Shown: in pieces, positions 38,829 through 47,140 of the stretch
How the letters are laid out: each line of letters begins with the position of its first letter
How positions within the stretch are numbered: the first letter of the stretch is position 1
Source: Anaerolineae bacterium
GTDB lineage: Bacteria; Chloroflexota; Anaerolineae; Aggregatilineales; UBA2796
Length of the DNA: 64,000 nucleotides
Assembly: GCA_019637555.1 (NCBI GenBank)
Contig: JAHBVK010000026.1
Location: 1 to 64,000, forward strand
Reading direction: 5' to 3'
Translations under genes and position numbers: made by a program
Notes under the pieces: generated by a model
The model's database searches: none
What the model saw: the letters and a program-made list of their open reading frames with translations, nothing else
Told to the model about the DNA's origin: nothing

Positions 38829-39779
38829 TCAACTTCCCACGTGTGCGCCGATGAAGGCAGGATAGCCGTTGATGAAGGCGCTGATCGGCATGGCTGCTTT
38901 GCCCGCTGGCTGCACTTGCCACAAGACGTAGACGCCATCGCCCGTAACAACTCCGATCATGCCGTCGTTGGTTTTGATCACTTCCCCGACTGCGCCGCTG
39001 TGCTTGGGCAATACGCGCGGCTGCTTCTCGGCGGCGGGCAGGATCTTCAGCGGCTTGCCTTGCCACAGCGTGAAAGTGCCGGGCCATGGATCGTAGGCGC
39101 GCACCTGTCGCTCGATCTCGGCGGCGGATTGTGCCCACTGGATCGCGCCATCTTCTTTCTTGATCATCGGCGCGTAGGTTTGCAGCGACTCCTCTTGTGC
39201 CTGCGGGATCAATTCGCCGCTGAGATAACGCGGCAGCGTCTCCAGCAGCAGATCGCCACCAATCGCCGCCAGCTTGTCGTGCAGTGATCCTCCGGTGTCC
39301 GTCGGCGTGATGGGGATCGCCTGTTTGTTGATCATTGGTCCAGTATCCAAGCCCGCGTCCATGCGCATGATGGTGATTCCCGACTCGGCATCGCCAGCGC
39401 GGATCACCGCCTGAATCGGCGCAGCGCCACGCCAGCGTGGTAGCAGCGAGGCATGAACGTTGATGCAGCCATAGTGCGGCAGATCGAGCACGTTCTGGCG
39501 CAAAATCTGACCGAACGCCGCCACCACAATCAGATCGGGCTGCCACGCTTGCAATTGCTCGAATGCTCCCGGCTGGCGCAGTTTTTCCGGCTGCATCACA
39601 GGGATATTAGCGGCGACGGCAGTTTGCTTGACGGGCGATTGCTGGATCGCGTTACCGCGTCCGGCGGGGCGATCCGGCTGCGTGACCACGCCAACCACCT
39701 CGAACTGTGGCGCATCGATCAACTTTTGCAGCGGCGGGACGGCGAAATCAGGCGTCCCCATAAAGACGACACGAGTCAT
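38829..39779 (-). CDS. fmt: Methionyl-tRNA formyltransferase
   Basis: This 316-residue protein has the full length of Fmt. The formyl-transfer domain shows VVFMGTPDFAVPPL at the start, the catalytic Asn-His in CINVHASLLPRWRGAAPIQ and the catalytic Asp in MDAGLDTGPM. The C-terminal tRNA-binding domain starts near residue 205. It formylates initiator Met-tRNA using 10-formyl-tetrahydrofolate. ATG at 39779 fits the family start and has AGGGA about ten bases upstream; an in-frame ATG six codons earlier is less likely. The usual partner def is not adjacent. Confidence 0.96.
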   Translation of the reverse strand: MTRVVFMGTPDFAVPPLQKLIDAPQFEVVGVVTQPDRPAGRGNAIQQSPVKQTAVAANIPVMQPEKLRQPGAFEQLQAWQPDLIVVAAFGQILRQNVLDLPHYGCINVHASLLPRWRGAAPIQAVIRAGDAESGITIMRMDAGLDTGPMINKQAIPITPTDTGGSLHDKLAAIGGDLLLETLPRYLSGELIPQAQEESLQTYAPMIKKEDGAIQWAQSAAEIERQVRAYDPWPGTFTLWQGKPLKILPAAEKQPRVLPKHSGAVGEVIKTNDGMIGVVTGDGVYVLWQVQPAGKAAMPISAFINGYPAFIGAHVGS

Positions 39780-39841
39780 CTGATGTTCATCCCTCATCTA
39801 GCTTTGAAGCGTGCATGTCGACTGGGAAATGATAGCGAGAA

Positions 39842-40312
39842 CTAGTTGCAATTATCTATGAAGATTTTAGTTATTAAGTTAGTAGACTGAGCTGCCTCAT
39901 GGTTGAATGCTCCAATAACTAGCACATAACTGCATAGGAACATTGCACCCGGACACATAAGACCATCGCCCTGTGATGCAAATGATAATGTTGCTATTCC
40001 AAGAATAATGCAACAAAGGATTAAATAGGCACCCGCTAGAGGCAATAAAGTCATTTTGATCGTAATTCGCGTTCCCGTTTTCGTCGCTACAAAATGTCCA
40101 TATAACATGGGTTTGAACCCATTCGGGGCTAATCGACTAATTTCAAACGTATCTGCGGTTACGTTACCCTCGAATCGCCCTGCACTTACTGCTGCGGATC
40201 GAGACCATCCAGAACCACGTTTTACTATAGCATTGGATAGTGCTGAAACTGCCTCATCAACGGTTAGCGGGAAATGGAGCGAAACAACGCGATAGGGTAA
40301 CAAAGAGAACAT
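39842..40312 (-). CDS. Hypothetical membrane protein
   Basis: This protein of about 156 residues was not recognised. The N-terminal half is soluble and beta-rich (YRVVSLHFPL, FEISRLAPNGFKP). Two hydrophobic segments (about 92-112 and 118-138) and a short polar tail follow. The ATG at 40312 is preferred; an in-frame GTG at 40336 would add eight residues. The gene is AT-rich relative to its surroundings. It lies upstream of fmt on the same strand. Confidence 0.6.
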   Translation of the reverse strand: MFSLLPYRVVSLHFPLTVDEAVSALSNAIVKRGSGWSRSAAVSAGRFEGNVTADTFEISRLAPNGFKPMLYGHFVATKTGTRITIKMTLLPLAGAYLILCCIILGIATLSFASQGDGLMCPGAMFLCSYVLVIGAFNHEAAQSTNLITKIFIDNCN

Positions 40313-40414
40313 GGGGAGTCTATCACCGATCAGCACTCAGATACACTGAATAACGATGCTATCATGCATCGCTCGTTAACAACCTCCTTTGAATTGGGAC
40401 TCATAAAGCTCTGT

Positions 40415-40651
40415 CTAACGATGCGTCGCGCGATACAACACTGCACTCAACGCCGCGCCAATGCCAGCGATCACGAGGGTGACGACGAACGTTTGTACAT
40501 CCGTCCAGTGGAAAACCTGACTGAGCAGCAGCCCGATCATGCCGCCAACCACAACCGCGATGGTTAGCCAGCGGCGCGGCACATCAGCGAAGGGGCGGCG
40601 ATCAGTTTCGATTTTTGTGTTCTTAGCGTTCTTAGTTTTTTGCTTGGTCAT
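40415..40651 (-). CDS. Small two-helix membrane protein
   Basis: This protein of about 78 residues has a very basic start (TKQKTKNAKNTK) followed by two predicted membrane helices (about 30-47 and 54-71) and a short tail. It was not recognised. It is divergent from lexA; the 174-base gap carries the SOS-regulated lexA promoter, so it might share regulation. The open frame continues upstream, but ATG at 40651 is the first good start. Confidence 0.55.
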   Translation of the reverse strand: MTKQKTKNAKNTKIETDRRPFADVPRRWLTIAVVVGGMIGLLLSQVFHWTDVQTFVVTLVIAGIGAALSAVLYRATHR

Positions 40652-40716
40652 GCCTTGAACATACCACGAGCGCGGCGCTTTTTCATGCCCATTTTTACGC
40701 AATTTTTACGAATACC

Positions 40717-40746
40717 TTGACGGCGGACATATGTTCGCCCTATAAT
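40717..40746 (+). promoter_or_regulatory. lexA promoter
   Basis: TTGACG (40717-40722) and a perfect TATAAT (40741-40746) are spaced by 18 bases, giving a near-consensus sigma-70 promoter about 80 bases before the lexA ATG. The SOS box lies wholly in the spacer. Confidence 0.85.
40724..40737. promoter_or_regulatory. lexA: SOS (LexA) box in the lexA promoter
   Basis: CGGACATATGTTCG matches the Gram-positive type LexA site CGAAC-N4-GTTCG with one mismatch. It sits between the -35 and -10 elements, so bound LexA would block its own promoter. A weaker second site, CGAACGTTTGGTCT, lies at 40758-40771, just after the -10 box. Confidence 0.8.
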
Positions 40747-40825
40747 CGCTAAAAACCCGAACGTTTGGTCTGAAAAATTGTTAGGTCTGTGAGATCGCAA
40801 CAATAAAATGACCGGGAGACAGCAC

Positions 40826-41509
40826 ATGAACCCAAACTACGACACACTATCGGATCGCCAGCGCGCGATTCTGGATTTTATCCAGACGTGGCTGGACGAG
40901 CACGGCTATCCTCCAACCATTCGTGAGATTGGCGAGGCGGTCAATATCAAGTCCACTTCGGTGGTCAATTATAATCTGAACAAGCTGGTCAAAGAAGGCT
41001 TCATCGTCAGGTCGAAGGAAGTCTCGCGCGGGATCAAGATGAACAGCGTGCAAGAGACACCGATCAGCATTGTTTCGCGCAGCAACGATGTACGCGGCAT
41101 CGTACCCGTCGCCCTGATCGGCAGCATCGTGGCTGGCAATCCGGTGAACGTGCCGGAATCCTCCGCTTATGTGGATGAAGACAAGATCATGGCAGTGCCA
41201 CAGGAATTGATCGGTGGTACTGATCCCTCGCAGGTATTTGCGCTGCGCGTCAACGGACAGTCGATGATCGACGCCTATATTGATGATGGCGATATTGTGG
41301 TTCTGCGTAAACAGCACACCGCCAGCAACGGCGAAATGGTGGCAGTCTGGCTGATGGACCGCAACGAAACCACGCTCAAGCATTTCTATGACGACGGCGA
41401 GCGCGTGCGTTTGCAGCCTGCTAACCCGTCGATGAGCGCCATCTACGTGGATAAGGATCAGGTACAGATTCAGGGACGCGTATTGGCGGTAATGCGCCGC
41501 GTTCACTAA
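40826..41509 (+). CDS. lexA: SOS repressor LexA
   Basis: This 227-residue repressor-protease has a winged helix-turn-helix in residues 1-70 (LSDRQRAILDFI, GYPPTIREIGEAVNI). The self-cleavage site is Ala-Gly in SIVAGNPVNVPE. The catalytic Ser is in NGQSMIDAYI and the catalytic Lys in ETTLKHFY. It represses DNA-damage genes and cleaves itself when stimulated by RecA filaments. ATG at 40826 has GGGAGA about six bases upstream; an ATG six codons earlier in frame is unlikely. An SOS box in its promoter indicates autorepression, and a strong terminator follows. Confidence 0.96.
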   Translation: MNPNYDTLSDRQRAILDFIQTWLDEHGYPPTIREIGEAVNIKSTSVVNYNLNKLVKEGFIVRSKEVSRGIKMNSVQETPISIVSRSNDVRGIVPVALIGSIVAGNPVNVPESSAYVDEDKIMAVPQELIGGTDPSQVFALRVNGQSMIDAYIDDGDIVVLRKQHTASNGEMVAVWLMDRNETTLKHFYDDGERVRLQPANPSMSAIYVDKDQVQIQGRVLAVMRRVH

Positions 41510-41561
41510 TCAGCAGCGCATCGCAATTAGTAGTTGAGTCCCGCAGGGATTTCGTTCGTTC

Positions 41562-41589
41562 AGCCCGATAATTCATTATCGGGCTTTTT
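41562..41589 (+). terminator. Intrinsic terminator of lexA
   Basis: AGCCCGATAA-TTCA-TTATCGGGCT is a perfect 10-bp stem with a 4-base loop, followed by five T in a row (last stem base included). The hairpin together with its left flank (from 41536) belongs to a repeat family also found at 44914-44965. Confidence 0.92.
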
Positions 41590-41647
41590 GTTTGGCGTTG
41601 CGGCGGTGGGTTGACCGTTGGATTAAAGAGTGCAGAGATTCAACTGA

Positions 41648-41674
41648 ACAGGGCGAGGCAGCGCCTCGCCCTGT
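41648..41674. repeat. Palindromic repeat (AGGGCGAGGC family), copy 2
   Basis: ACAGGGCGAGGC and GCCTCGCCCTGT form a perfect 12-bp stem with a 3-base loop. It lies between the convergent lexA and HAD hydrolase genes. It shares the AGGGCGAGGC/GCCTCGCCCT arms with 21294-21365 and 59514-59584 but lacks their inner part. Confidence 0.75.
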
Positions 41675-41686
41675 GTTTCTTCTCCA

Positions 41687-42346
41687 CTAGAACTCGCGCA
41701 GCAGTGTCTCAAAGCTGAGATCTGCCAGCGAATTGAGTGTGCGCGTCAACCCTGCCGGACGTTCCAATTTGCTGGTGATCCAGTTGGGGATCGCCACCGT
41801 GCGGATGCCAGCCGAGATCGCCGCCTGCATCCCGACGGGCGAGTCTTCAAAGGCGACGCACTGCTCGACAGGAATATTCAGACAATTCGCCGCGCAGGTG
41901 TACATATCCGGCGCTGGTTTGGGGTTGGTTACATCATCGCGGGTGTAGACGCACTGAAAATAGTGATCCAGATGATGAAATTTGAGCCAGTATTCCACCC
42001 ATGTGCGATCCGAATTGGACGCCATGCCCAGCTTGAGGTTGTGTTTGGTCGCCTGCTCGATCATGTCCATCACGCCCGGTAGGATCGGCTGGCGTTCGCA
42101 GTTGTGCATGTATTCTTCGTGCAGGTGCTTCAATTCATCGTCGCTCAAAGGTTTGCCGATCACTGCTTCGAGATGTTTGGCGGGATCAAACATCGCCAGA
42201 TTCACCCAACCTACTCGCAGCGCCCACATATCGGCGGTCAATTCAATGCCGTGTCGCTCGTAGACTTTTAACCACGCATCAAAATCAGCTTGTTCGGTGT
42301 CGATGATAGTGCCGTCGAGATCGAAGATCAGTGCGCTAACCGCCAT
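41687..42346 (-). CDS. HAD-superfamily hydrolase (beta-phosphoglucomutase-like)
   Basis: This 219-residue protein has the HAD motifs: I FDLDGTIIDTE, II MASNSDR, III with Lys in NPKPAPDMY, and IV AFEDSPVGMQAA. A helical cap (about 18-85) follows motif I, as in the beta-phosphoglucomutase/phosphatase group. It probably removes or moves phosphate on a sugar phosphate. ATG at 42346 begins right before motif I; a TTG seven codons upstream is less likely. It follows truB by 60 bases on the same strand. Confidence 0.92.
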   Translation of the reverse strand: MAVSALIFDLDGTIIDTEQADFDAWLKVYERHGIELTADMWALRVGWVNLAMFDPAKHLEAVIGKPLSDDELKHLHEEYMHNCERQPILPGVMDMIEQATKHNLKLGMASNSDRTWVEYWLKFHHLDHYFQCVYTRDDVTNPKPAPDMYTCAANCLNIPVEQCVAFEDSPVGMQAAISAGIRTVAIPNWITSKLERPAGLTRTLNSLADLSFETLLREF

Positions 42347-42405
42347 GCCTATGCTTTTCCCCCACAATTGAACGAATGATTAAAATGATATTGTCACTAG
42401 AACCG

Positions 42406-43314
42406 TTAATCTGCGCTGCTGAACACCTTATGCGGATGCCAGTGCCCTTCACGGGCTGCCAGAATTGCTAGAAATTTACCATCAGCAGTGTAAGCGCGGC
42501 GCAGTGTACCGTCAACCGCTGCATTTTCACCGATGAGTCGCCCCTGCTGCACAAACTGCGTTTCCTCATCGCTCAGATGCAGCGCCGGAATACTGGACAG
42601 CGCAATGGTCTCATCCCACAGGAACTGTCGCCAAGAGCCATCATGGAACGCCGCCAGCATCGTACCCCACGGCGTCATGTGCTGGAAGCCGCCGATGATG
42701 CGCCGATGCAGCGCCACCAGATGCGCGCCGACGCCGAGCGTCTCCCCCAGATCGTGAGCAATGCTGCGGATGTAGGTGCCTGATGAGCACCAGACAACGA
42801 TCTTGGCGTCTAATACGTTAGGGATATCGTGCGGTCTTTGCGTCTCATAGGTGTGGATCGCGTGGATGGTGATCGGACGGGGATCGCGCTCCACGACTTG
42901 CCCTTCACGCGCCAGTTCGTAGAGCTTCTTGCCGCCCTGCTTGATAGCGCTGTACATCGGTGGCACTTGCAGGATCGCACCGCGAAAACGCCCTAAAGCA
43001 CGGTCAATCTGATCTTTGCTGATGTGGCGGGCGTCGGCAGTGGAGATGACCTCACCCTCAGCGTCGTAGGTGCTGGTTTCGATGCCCAGCCGCACCGTTG
43101 CCATGTACAACTTGTCGGTGTGCATCACATATTCGCTCAGGCGGGTGGCTGCGCCCACGCACAGCACCAGCATCCCCGTCGCCAGCGGATCAAGCGTGCC
43201 GACATGCCCGATGCGCTTGATGCCCGTCCCTCGCCGCGTTTTCGCCACAACATCGTGGCTGGTCATGCCTTGCGGTTTATCCACCACTAGAAAACCGAAT
43301 GGCTCAATACTCAT
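42406..43314 (-). CDS. truB: tRNA pseudouridine-55 synthase
   Basis: This 302-residue protein is TruB. It has GFLVVDKPQGMTSHDVV at the start, the catalytic Asp in HVGTLDPLATGML (about residue 41), and CSSGTYIRSIAHDLG. It makes pseudouridine in the T-loop of tRNAs. It lies 22 bases after nrnA in the cluster nusA-ylxR-infB-rbfA-nrnA-truB, the gene order found in many bacteria. The C-terminal part (about 240-302) is the PUA-like RNA-binding end. Confidence 0.97.
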   Translation of the reverse strand: MSIEPFGFLVVDKPQGMTSHDVVAKTRRGTGIKRIGHVGTLDPLATGMLVLCVGAATRLSEYVMHTDKLYMATVRLGIETSTYDAEGEVISTADARHISKDQIDRALGRFRGAILQVPPMYSAIKQGGKKLYELAREGQVVERDPRPITIHAIHTYETQRPHDIPNVLDAKIVVWCSSGTYIRSIAHDLGETLGVGAHLVALHRRIIGGFQHMTPWGTMLAAFHDGSWRQFLWDETIALSSIPALHLSDEETQFVQQGRLIGENAAVDGTLRRAYTADGKFLAILAAREGHWHPHKVFSSAD

Positions 43315-43336
43315 AGCTGTCTCATACCGTTGTTGT

Positions 43337-44329
43337 TCAATGAAAGAGTGGTGCGCCTGCCTGTGCCGCCGCTTTCAGCAGCGGGATTATCTTGGCTTCG
43401 ACCTCATCTATGGTGCCATCAAGTGTCGCGCCGGATGCCTGTTTATGTCCACCGCCGCCCACATTGAACGCCACCGCGCCGACATCAAATCCGGGCACAG
43501 AGCGCAGGCTGATCTCAACCTGATTGTTTTCTTTTTCCTTGAAGATACAAGAAATATAAGCGTCATCTGCTTGCAGCAAGAAGCTGACCAAGCCACCATC
43601 ACTATTTTTATCATCGAATGCCGCCGCTTGCTTATCCGCCAGCGTCAGCCGCGCCCACGTCACCTGATCTTCAATACGTACGCTGGGCATCACCTGTTTC
43701 CACAGCAGCAGCGCCGAGGTAGGCATCCGTGCGATGGTGTTCTGCACGATTTCGCTCAGGTTGGCACCCGCCGCCATCAATTCTTGCGCCACCGCGAAGG
43801 TTACAGCGGTCACGCTGCTGATGCGGAAACACAGCGTATCGGTGACCAAACCACAGAGTAAACATTGCGCCACATCGGGGGACAGCGGTAGGTTGAGTTT
43901 GTGCAGCCAATTAAGTACTGCTTCAGAGGCGGAGACGAAAGCGGGATCCATGATGTTGGCGTCGGCATAAGCGACGTTGGTGACGTGATGATCGATGTTG
44001 ATCCACGGGGTCTGCAATCGGCGGGCAGCTTCTCCCACCTTCCCAACGCGCCGTTCGTCGCTGCAATCCACCACGATCACTAGATCGGTGGTCACGCCAG
44101 CGAGCGAGGGAAGGACCTGGGCTGATCCGGGTAAGAACTGGAGGTTCGGCGGCACGCCTTCATCAACAGCCATGATCACCTGCCTACCAGTGGCGAGCAG
44201 CGCATGCCCTAACCCTAGCAGCGATCCGATGGCGTCTCCGTCCGGCGAAACGTGGGTCAGAATAACTACGCGGGACGCGGCAGCGAGCAGCGTCCCGGCT
44301 TTATCCCAATCATTCAGAATGGTAGTCAT
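43337..44329 (-). CDS. nrnA: DHH-family phosphoesterase (NrnA-like oligoribonuclease/pAp phosphatase)
   Basis: This 330-residue protein has the DHH/DHHA1 architecture. Motifs are VILTHVSPDGDAIGS, VIVVDCSDERR, INIDHHVTN and the DHHA1 end VGGGGHKQASGATL. NrnA degrades very short RNAs and 3'-phosphoadenosine 5'-phosphate with Mn. The start overlaps the rbfA stop by four bases (ATGA), which indicates translational coupling. Its position between rbfA and truB is typical. Confidence 0.95.
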   Translation of the reverse strand: MTTILNDWDKAGTLLAAASRVVILTHVSPDGDAIGSLLGLGHALLATGRQVIMAVDEGVPPNLQFLPGSAQVLPSLAGVTTDLVIVVDCSDERRVGKVGEAARRLQTPWINIDHHVTNVAYADANIMDPAFVSASEAVLNWLHKLNLPLSPDVAQCLLCGLVTDTLCFRISSVTAVTFAVAQELMAAGANLSEIVQNTIARMPTSALLLWKQVMPSVRIEDQVTWARLTLADKQAAAFDDKNSDGGLVSFLLQADDAYISCIFKEKENNQVEISLRSVPGFDVGAVAFNVGGGGHKQASGATLDGTIDEVEAKIIPLLKAAAQAGAPLFH

Positions 44330-44730
44330 TGATCGCTATCTTTGTCGGTGCCTGCCGCTGCCTTCGGGAGATCAACCCCTTTTTCTTGCAGTTCGGCGCG
44401 AATCTGATCCAATTTTACTTCCATGGCTTCCGCGCGGCTGAGAGTCACATCCCACTGAAAGTGTAACTGGGGAACGCGCCGCAAGCGCAGCCGTTTGCCC
44501 AATTCCCTCCGCAGGAAGCCGTTTGCGCGCTTCAAGCCCGCCATTACTTCTGGCTGCCGCGCCTCATCACCGAGCGCATTGACATAGACTCTAGCATATT
44601 CCAATTCTCGATCCAGTTCCACCTCGGTGATAGTGACACCACCCAGCGCCGGATCGGAGACTTCCATCAGCAGTAAACTGCTAAGGATTTCGCGGATGCG
44701 CTCCGTCATGCGTTCTTGCTTGATCGTCAT
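44326..44730 (-). CDS. rbfA: Ribosome-binding factor A
   Basis: This 134-residue protein matches RbfA: RMTERIREILSSLLLMEVSD at the start, then TEVELDRELEYARVYVN and LRLRRVPQLHFQWD. A charged tail of about 15 residues is added. RbfA acts in maturation of the 30S subunit and the 5' end of 16S rRNA. In most genomes it follows infB closely. Here a 370-base repeat-filled region separates it from infB, so it may need its own promoter there. Confidence 0.96.
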   Translation of the reverse strand: MTIKQERMTERIREILSSLLLMEVSDPALGGVTITEVELDRELEYARVYVNALGDEARQPEVMAGLKRANGFLRRELGKRLRLRRVPQLHFQWDVTLSRAEAMEVKLDQIRAELQEKGVDLPKAAAGTDKDSDQ

Positions 44731-45102
44731 TACAATACATCCTTATCCTTGACCCTGCTTCCACCCTAGCAAAGAGAACTTACAGCGAACTCAAATGCCC
44801 GCCAACGCGGAGGGTTCAAAACCCCCCGCTACAATGCTCTAGAAACCCACTGAAGTGGGTTAAAAGAGGAACAGTCCGTTGATGTTTCGCTAAACTAAGC
44901 TGATAGCTGATAACACGGCAATTCATTGCCGTGCTGAACGAACGAAGTCCCTTCGGGACTCAAGTCTCAGATCAAATACTGCAACCCCAACAGTGGATTC
45001 ACAAGAGTTCATCTTCTGCTCTTAACCCACTTCAGTGGGTTAACAAGGTTTTGTAGCCGGAGGTTTTGAACCTCCGGTCTACGACTACCGTTGCTGCTCT
45101 AC
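44731..45102. repeat. Nest of palindromic repeats between infB and rbfA
   Basis: This gene-free stretch holds at least six hairpins. They are GCGGAGGGTT.../...CCCCCCGC (44806-44829), AACCCAC/GTGGGTT (44844-44861), CACGGCAAT/ATTGCCGTG (44914-44933), AGTCCC/GGGACT (44945-44960), TTAACCCAC/GTGGGTTAA (45022-45043) and CCGGAGGTT/AACCTCCGG (45057-45077, flanked by GTAG and CTAC). A degraded version of the last four in the same order occurs at 52664-52753. The element lies inside the otherwise conserved nusA-infB-rbfA-truB cluster. Confidence 0.8.
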
Positions 45103-46893
45103 TTAGCTCACGCGCTCGGTGATCACGCATTCGATCACATCGCCGGGGACGAATTCCTCAAAGCCGTTCACGCCGATACCACACTCGAAGCCTGCGCGCA
45201 CTTCGCGAACATCTTCGGACTCGCGCTTGAGCGATCCGATGGTGGCGTTTTCGATCATGGTCTGACGACCACGGGTCACACGCACTTTGGCGTTACGGCG
45301 GATTTCGCCATCGCGCACCATGCAGCCCGCGATCTTGCCCAGCTTAGAGATTTTGAACACTTTGCGCACTTCCGCACGTCCGATTACGCGCTCCTCGTAG
45401 ACGGGATCGAGCAAGCCCTTGAGCGCCTTTTCGACATCTTCCAGCAGTTGGTAAATGATCGAGTAGGTGCGGATTTCCACCGCGTTCGACTCCGCCAAGC
45501 GATGCGCCGCGTTATCAACATCGACGTTAAAGCCGATGACGATTGCTTCGGACGAGATCGCCAGATTGACATCGTTCTCGGTGATGTTGCCCGTTTCCGC
45601 CAGCAGGATTTTTACGCTTAAGCCACCGGTGGGAATATCGTTGATCGAATTGACCAGCGGTTCCAGCGATCCTTGCACGTCCACCTTGAGGATCAAGCGC
45701 AGTTCTTTGGCGTGTCCAGCTTGGAACTGCTTGAAGAAATCCTCCATGGTCACCTGCGGGCGCGCACCGCGCACTGCGGCTGCCGCCACCGTGTCCTTGC
45801 GATCTTCGATCAGCGCACGACCTTCGCGCTCATTCTTGGCGACGGTGAACAGATCACCGACGATGGGCAGTGTGTCCAAGCCCATGATCTGCACGGGTGT
45901 CGAGGGCGGCGCTTCCTTAAGCTGCTTGCCTTTTTCGTCAAACATGGCGCGGATGCGACCAATCGCCGTACCGACTATCACCGTATCGCCGGGGCGCAAC
46001 GTGCCGTTCTGCACCAGCAGAGTCGCCAGCACACCACGTGCTTTCTCCATACGCGCCTCGATCACCGTACCCGCCACCTTCTTCGATTTCGGATTGGCGA
46101 CGATAGGCGCTTCCTCAGAAGTCAGTACGATAGCTTCCAACAGGTCATCGATACCCGTTTTCTGCGTGGCGGAGACGGGTACAACCATCGTCGTGCCACC
46201 CCATTCATCGGGCACTAGCCCGTTGTCGGAGAGTTCTTGCTTTGCCTTCTCAGGGTTAGCATTGCGCTTATCGACTTTGTTCAGTGCCACCACGATAGGG
46301 ATACGCGCCGCGCGTGCGTGCGCCAGCGCCTCTTTGGTGGTGGGCATCACGCCGTCGTCTGCTGCCACAACCAGAACCGCGATGTCCGCTCCCTGCGCTC
46401 CACGTGCACGCATCGCCGTGAATGCCGCGTGACCGGGTGTATCGAGGAAGGTAAGCTTTTGTCCGTTATGCACGACCTGATAAGCACCGATGTGCTGGGT
46501 GATGCCGCCCGCTTCCCCTTCCGCTACATGAGCGTTGCGAATGGCATCCAACAAACTGGTTTTACCGTGATCGACATGACCAAGGATTGTCACGACGGGT
46601 GGACGACGGACTAAATCCTTGGGGTTTTCATCGGAGTACAGGCGCCGCCACTGCGGCAGGTCGGAATCATCAACAAGTTCGGCTTGTTCAGTGTGGATAG
46701 GCTGGGCTTCAAAGCCGAGACTGTCGATCACAATAGCGGCGGTATCGTAGTCGATCTGCTGATTGATCGACGCCATAATGCCGCTGCCAATCAGCTGCTT
46801 CATGACTTCGATAGGGCTGACGGAGATTAAGTTCGCTAGCTCACGTACCGTCAGAAAATCGGGGACTTCAATGATTTGTCGTTCTTTTGCCAT
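45103..46893 (-). CDS. infB: Translation initiation factor IF-2
   Basis: This 596-residue IF-2 is short because it lacks the long, variable basic N-terminal region. It starts with an IF2_N domain (TVRELANLISVSPIEVM). The G domain motifs are GHVDHGKTS, GGITQHIGA, DTPGH, NKVDK and the SAT of VSATQKTG. Domains II-IV follow, ending at FVPGDVIECVITE. IF-2 recruits fMet-tRNA and drives subunit joining. It follows ylxR by 247 bases, a longer gap than usual, with no clear gene in it. Confidence 0.97.
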   Translation of the reverse strand: MAKERQIIEVPDFLTVRELANLISVSPIEVMKQLIGSGIMASINQQIDYDTAAIVIDSLGFEAQPIHTEQAELVDDSDLPQWRRLYSDENPKDLVRRPPVVTILGHVDHGKTSLLDAIRNAHVAEGEAGGITQHIGAYQVVHNGQKLTFLDTPGHAAFTAMRARGAQGADIAVLVVAADDGVMPTTKEALAHARAARIPIVVALNKVDKRNANPEKAKQELSDNGLVPDEWGGTTMVVPVSATQKTGIDDLLEAIVLTSEEAPIVANPKSKKVAGTVIEARMEKARGVLATLLVQNGTLRPGDTVIVGTAIGRIRAMFDEKGKQLKEAPPSTPVQIMGLDTLPIVGDLFTVAKNEREGRALIEDRKDTVAAAAVRGARPQVTMEDFFKQFQAGHAKELRLILKVDVQGSLEPLVNSINDIPTGGLSVKILLAETGNITENDVNLAISSEAIVIGFNVDVDNAAHRLAESNAVEIRTYSIIYQLLEDVEKALKGLLDPVYEERVIGRAEVRKVFKISKLGKIAGCMVRDGEIRRNAKVRVTRGRQTMIENATIGSLKRESEDVREVRAGFECGIGVNGFEEFVPGDVIECVITERVS

Positions 46894-47140
46894 AAATTCC
46901 CTCCATGGCGGTTGAGCCTCACCACAGCAGGAAAGATGGCGCTAAGAACTAGTGGGCGCAGAGTTTGAGGAGAACGCCCTGACTGTCTCGCCGTCGCCTT
47001 GCCGTGCGGCTCATGGTTAGATGGTTCATCGTCTTATCGACACATATACAAGTAGTAGCGTGCAAAGATGCCTCGTAGCCATTGCACTGACTAACGTAAC
47101 TATTCATTAGACGCATCCACCGCAGCAAAACATACGGTTT
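46894..47140. other. Gap between ylxR and infB, no gene
   Basis: These 247 bases separate two genes that usually abut. A TCCCTCC just after 46893 is the infB ribosome-binding site read on the minus strand (GGAGGGA). No ribosomal L7Ae-like gene, hairpin or repeat was recognised. Confidence 0.5.

Noticed and set aside
38788-39546. A 252-codon frame overlapping fmt on the same strand
   Set aside because: It is an out-of-frame reading of the fmt gene, rich in Arg, Ala and Gly, with no ribosome-binding site and no motif.
40847-41506. A 219-codon open frame opposite lexA
   Set aside because: It is antisense to LexA, whose motifs, promoter and terminator are all clear. The translation has no recognisable domain.
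41648-41674. A second intrinsic terminator for the HAD gene
   Set aside because: The stem is perfect, but no T run follows on the minus strand, and its arms match a dispersed repeat family. I list it as a repeat instead.
43070-43861. A 263-codon plus-strand frame across truB and nrnA
   Set aside because: It is antisense to two overlapping-cluster genes with clear motifs; the protein is rich in His, Arg and Cys and looks random.
44731-45102. A tRNA gene among the hairpins between infB and rbfA
   Set aside because: The stems are simple palindromes with 2-4 base loops. There is no T-loop GTTCRA-type motif at the right spacing and no cloverleaf.
45467-46432. A 321-codon open frame on the plus strand opposite infB
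   Set aside because: It is fully antisense to a well-supported IF-2 gene. The residues are rich in Ser, Arg and Ala without any motif, as expected of a shadow frame in GC-rich coding DNA.
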